Under the pieces are notes generated by a model. That model did no database searches, was not told where the DNA came from, and was given only the letters and a program-made list of their open reading frames with translations. Positions 61,333 to 64,000 of a DNA stretch of 64,000 nucleotides are shown in pieces (the first letter of the stretch is position 1; every line of letters starts with the position of its first letter). Origin of the DNA: Raphanus sativus (lineage: Eukaryota; Streptophyta; Magnoliopsida; Brassicales; Brassicaceae); the NCBI RefSeq assembly GCF_000801105.2, contig NC_079516.1:49645265-49709264 (forward strand), given 5' to 3'. The translations under genes and the position numbers were made by a program.

Positions 61333-62609
61333 ATGGTTTTCTCCTCCATCCAAGCTTATCTTGATTCATCCAACTGGCAACAAGTAAGTTCTTTACTATT
61401 CCATATATACAAAACCTTCTTATATATGATAAAAAAAATATGTATATTATTGCTAGTAATTACATGCTCAAATTCGGGAATCAAACTAATAAAATAGATC
61501 TTAATTCAAAGAAGCAAAAGAAAGACACAAAAACCGCCTTCTTTGGAATTATCATGCATAATCTAAGTTTTGAATCGAACTCAAAAAGTGTTATTTAGCA
61601 TGTTCTTTGAATATTATTGTCAGTTCACTTTCAGTAATTCATTTATTATTTTCTTTTCACATTTGTTAAATTATTTTAGGCTCCTCCGAGCAACTATAAT
61701 CAGGGCGGCGCAGGAGCCTCAGCAACCGGGGGTCATGGTCTTCGTCCTCAGATGCAGCCACAACCGCAGCAGCCGCAGTCTAATGGTAGCGGAGGCAGCG
61801 GCTCAATCCGACCAGGATCGATGGTGGACAGAGCAAGACAAGCAAACGTAGCCATGCCCGAAGCGGCACTAAAATGTCCAAGATGCGAATCCACCAACAC
61901 TAAGTTCTGCTACTTCAACAACTACAGCCTCACTCAGCCACGCCACTTCTGCAAAACCTGCCGGAGATACTGGACACGTGGCGGTGCCTTACGCAACGTC
62001 CCCGTCGGTGGTGGCTGCCGGAGAAACAGGCGTACTAAAAGCAGCAGCAACAACAATAGCAGCACCGCCACTAGCAACAACACGAGCTTCTCCTCCGCTG
62101 CCTCGGGGAATGCATCCACAATCAGCGCGATTCTCTCCTCGAACTATGGAGGAACCCATGAGAATATCTTGAGTCAGATTTTGTCTCCAGGTAGGCTAAT
62201 GAATGCTAATTATAATCATCATCTAGGTGATCTCACAGATAATACAAAAACAGACAACAACATGAGCTTGTTGAACTATGGAGGATTGAGTCAAGACTTG
62301 AGATCAGTCCACATGGGAACTTCTGGTGGCTCTCTTATGAGCTGTGTTGATGAGTGGAGAACGGCGTCGCATCATCAGCAGCCGCAGATTTTGGGAGGTG
62401 GAAACTTGGAGGACTCTAATCCTAATCCATCTTCAAATGGATTTTACCCTTTTGAGTCGCCTAGGATTACTTCTGCGTCGATCTCATCTGCTTTGGCGTC
62501 GCAGTTTTCTTCAGTCAAAGTTGAAGATAATAATCCTTACAAATGGGTTAATGTCAATGGTAATTGCTCTTCCTGGACTGATCTCTCTACTTTCGGCTCT
62601 TCTCGTTGA
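61333..62609 (+). CDS. DOF2.4: DOF zinc-finger transcription factor, DOF2.4 (PEAR1)-like
   Basis: Two exons, 61333-61383 ([17 protein letters not shown]) and 61680-62609; 981 nt, 326 aa. The single Dof finger starts at Cys83: CPRC, 21 residues, then CKTC (C-x2-C-x21-C-x2-C), followed by the basic [18 protein letters not shown]. Dof factors bind AAAG cores. DOF2.4 (At2g37590) is one of the PEAR factors of early procambium, moving between cells and promoting radial growth; applying that role here rests on orthology. The N-terminal [16 protein letters not shown] motif and the small first exon are typical of this subclade. The C-terminus is Asn/Ser-rich and ends [14 protein letters not shown]. 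The ~300-bp intron after codon 17 is retained. Confidence 0.94.
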
Positions 62610-64000
62610 GTTCAACAAAAAAATGGAACTAGAGGGTACTTAGTGATGAAAAACCCTAGTTACAAACTATTAGTTTAGTTTTATCTTGTTCTACGTTTTC
62701 TTTGTTTAGTTTTGTTTACGACTTCCCTTGTTTTCGGCCTATGGTTATAGGTACGTAGCTTCAGTTATTGGTTGTGTCTGAGACTGTTCCTTTGTTGTAT
62801 CAACACTTCCTTTGTTATATTTTGAGTTTGATTACTACTATATCGAATGGTCTTAATGTCTTAGATGGATCTATATATCTATGTATCTTACTAGTATAGT
62901 CTAAATTTTAGTATTATTTTGTTCTACACCTTATTGCGTGTTGCTAATTATTAAAATCTACAGTGATCAATAATTTTATTTGCCGGGCATACTTAGAAGC
63001 TAATTAATTATATTTAGTTAATTAGTAAACTACTGTACTTTGTTCTTAACCGAAACTGTCAAATATAAAACACTATTTTGGTCTAAAGGTCTCTTCCTAA
63101 TTTGCTCTCCTCTCTACTCTCGGATTTGAATAGAATATATAATTGAAGCAAAATGGACCAAAAAGGTAAACGAAATATGATTTTTTACGAGCTAAAATCA
63201 ACCTCCTTTCATCATGATAGAGCTTAATCTCGCCAGAAACTGTCTTTGAATGTATCACGATAGAATTGATTCTGAAGGTTCTCTCACCATAGCTAATAGT
63301 ACGTCTCCAGCTGAACCACTGGTTGCTTAGAATTTTCTTTTTAAAATATAAAAGTAAGATTTTTTTGTAACAACGAAAGTCACAAAATAATTTATTAGAT
63401 GAAACTCTGTGAAGAGAGAGCACTAGAACCAAGCAAATTGCGATTGAGAGACTTGTCATGACAGCGAAGGGAAAGGTTTTAGAAACCAAATCCGAAGACG
63501 TAGGCTTGATAGGCAAGGTGAGGTTTGGCGGAAAGATCTTTAGAAAGGAACAATAGACGTGAATATGTATGTTTAATTGTCTCACATAAACATTTTAATG
63601 AATCAGTAAGAATATAACATTTCTAATTTTTATGTTTAAACTTTTTTGGTATAGAATTAAAAGGAAATAAAGATTTCTTTAAATACTTAGATGATATTTA
63701 ATCAGGAGAATTGAGATGACGGCTGGATTTTCTCACATGTGACTATGAACATCTAAGAAGGACAGAAGCAGAGAATCAATGTCGGGACGAGAATTTTAAT
63801 CTTAAGAATGACAGTTTGACGCGCTTCGGAACGCGTGTACACAGCTCACTAGGCGACAGATTTGCTTTTTCTGTCAGTTTGTGTGGACCTCGTCTTCCAT
63901 ATTTCACTGTTGAGTGTTAGAAGAGGTCATTCTCAAGCCTCTGCTGATTTGGTCATTATTGGAGTTTCTTCCCTCTAGTTCCATTGTCCCACTTACCGGA
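62610..64000. other. Region right of DOF2.4
   Basis: Contains the DOF 3' UTR and, at the far right (63850-64000), GC-richer sequence that may be the promoter of the next gene (RPL36, At2g37600, would follow in Arabidopsis as I recall). No certain gene within the window. Confidence 0.35.
63097..63459 (-). CDS. Doubtful small ORF with signal-peptide-like start
   Basis: A minus-strand frame whose ATG at 63459 opens with MTSLSIAICLVLVLSLHRVS, a good secretory signal peptide by eye. What follows (Cys, Lys and aromatic-rich, then SNQWFSWRRTISYGERTFR) matches no family I know. The open frame runs to 63097 and extends upstream to 63585. It could be a small secreted protein, a broken gene or chance. 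No splice model imposed. Confidence 0.2.
   Translation of the reverse strand: MTSLSIAICLVLVLSLHRVSSNKLFCDFRCYKKILLLYFKKKILSNQWFSWRRTISYGERTFRINSIVIHSKTVSGEIKLYHDERRLILARKKSYFVYLFGPFCFNYIFYSNPRVERRAN

Overview
This is plant nuclear DNA: AT-rich intergenic space, short GT-AG introns, MITEs, a SINE, a Cassandra-type TRIM and a large MULE. Gene order and protein sequences follow, from memory, the Arabidopsis thaliana chromosome 2 block around At2g37460-At2g37590: UMAMIT12, At2g37480-like, ArgJ, small RRM protein, SDR, AGD7, ORC2, SLT1, GlcAT14C, DOF2.4. I therefore read it as a Brassicaceae genome, probably Brassica or a close relative. Two runs of exactly 100 N (28526-28625 and 45203-45302) mark scaffold joins. 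Exon coordinates below are hand-built from splice consensus and reading-frame continuity, with no transcript data.

Layout. 1-390: last exons of a Tify-binding-domain gene. 1-5 kb: the UMAMIT12-like transporter (minus), with two MITE insertions in its introns. 5-12 kb: gene-free AT-rich DNA with one SINE and several short duplications. 12.4-13.5 kb: an At2g37480-like basic protein (plus). 13.8-21.1 kb: ArgJ, a mitochondrial-type RRM protein and a short-chain dehydrogenase, all minus. 22.6 kb: tRNA-Glu(CTC) and small MITEs. 24.1-26.2 kb: AGD7-type ARF-GAP (minus). 27.2 kb: histone H4 (minus), separated from its promoter by a Cassandra element. 28.87-52.16 kb: one Mutator-like element flanked by a 9-bp target-site duplication. 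52.2-62.6 kb: ORC2, SLT1, GlcAT14C and a DOF2.4-like factor.

The most unusual part is the MULE. It encodes an apparently intact 940-aa transposase (plus) and, convergent to it, an apparently intact 1038-aa Ulp1-like (DUF1985 plus C48 peptidase) protein (minus). Between their 3' ends lie about 6 kb of telomere-like minisatellite. A short dyad motif, TATAGTATRG and its complement CYATACTATA, is scattered through introns, spacers and minisatellite but is almost absent from exons. This resembles the architecture of VANDAL elements, whose VANC proteins bind short repeated non-coding motifs to escape silencing. The right 6.75 kb of the element appears twice, nearly identical, on either side of the second N gap; this is more likely an assembly duplication than a real one, and without it the element is about 16.4 kb.

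Before these insertions H4 and ORC2, both S-phase genes, were head to head over a short intergenic region holding histone nonamers and an E2F-type site. Cassandra now sits 3 bp upstream of the H4 start codon, and the MULE sits between the E2F-type site and ORC2.
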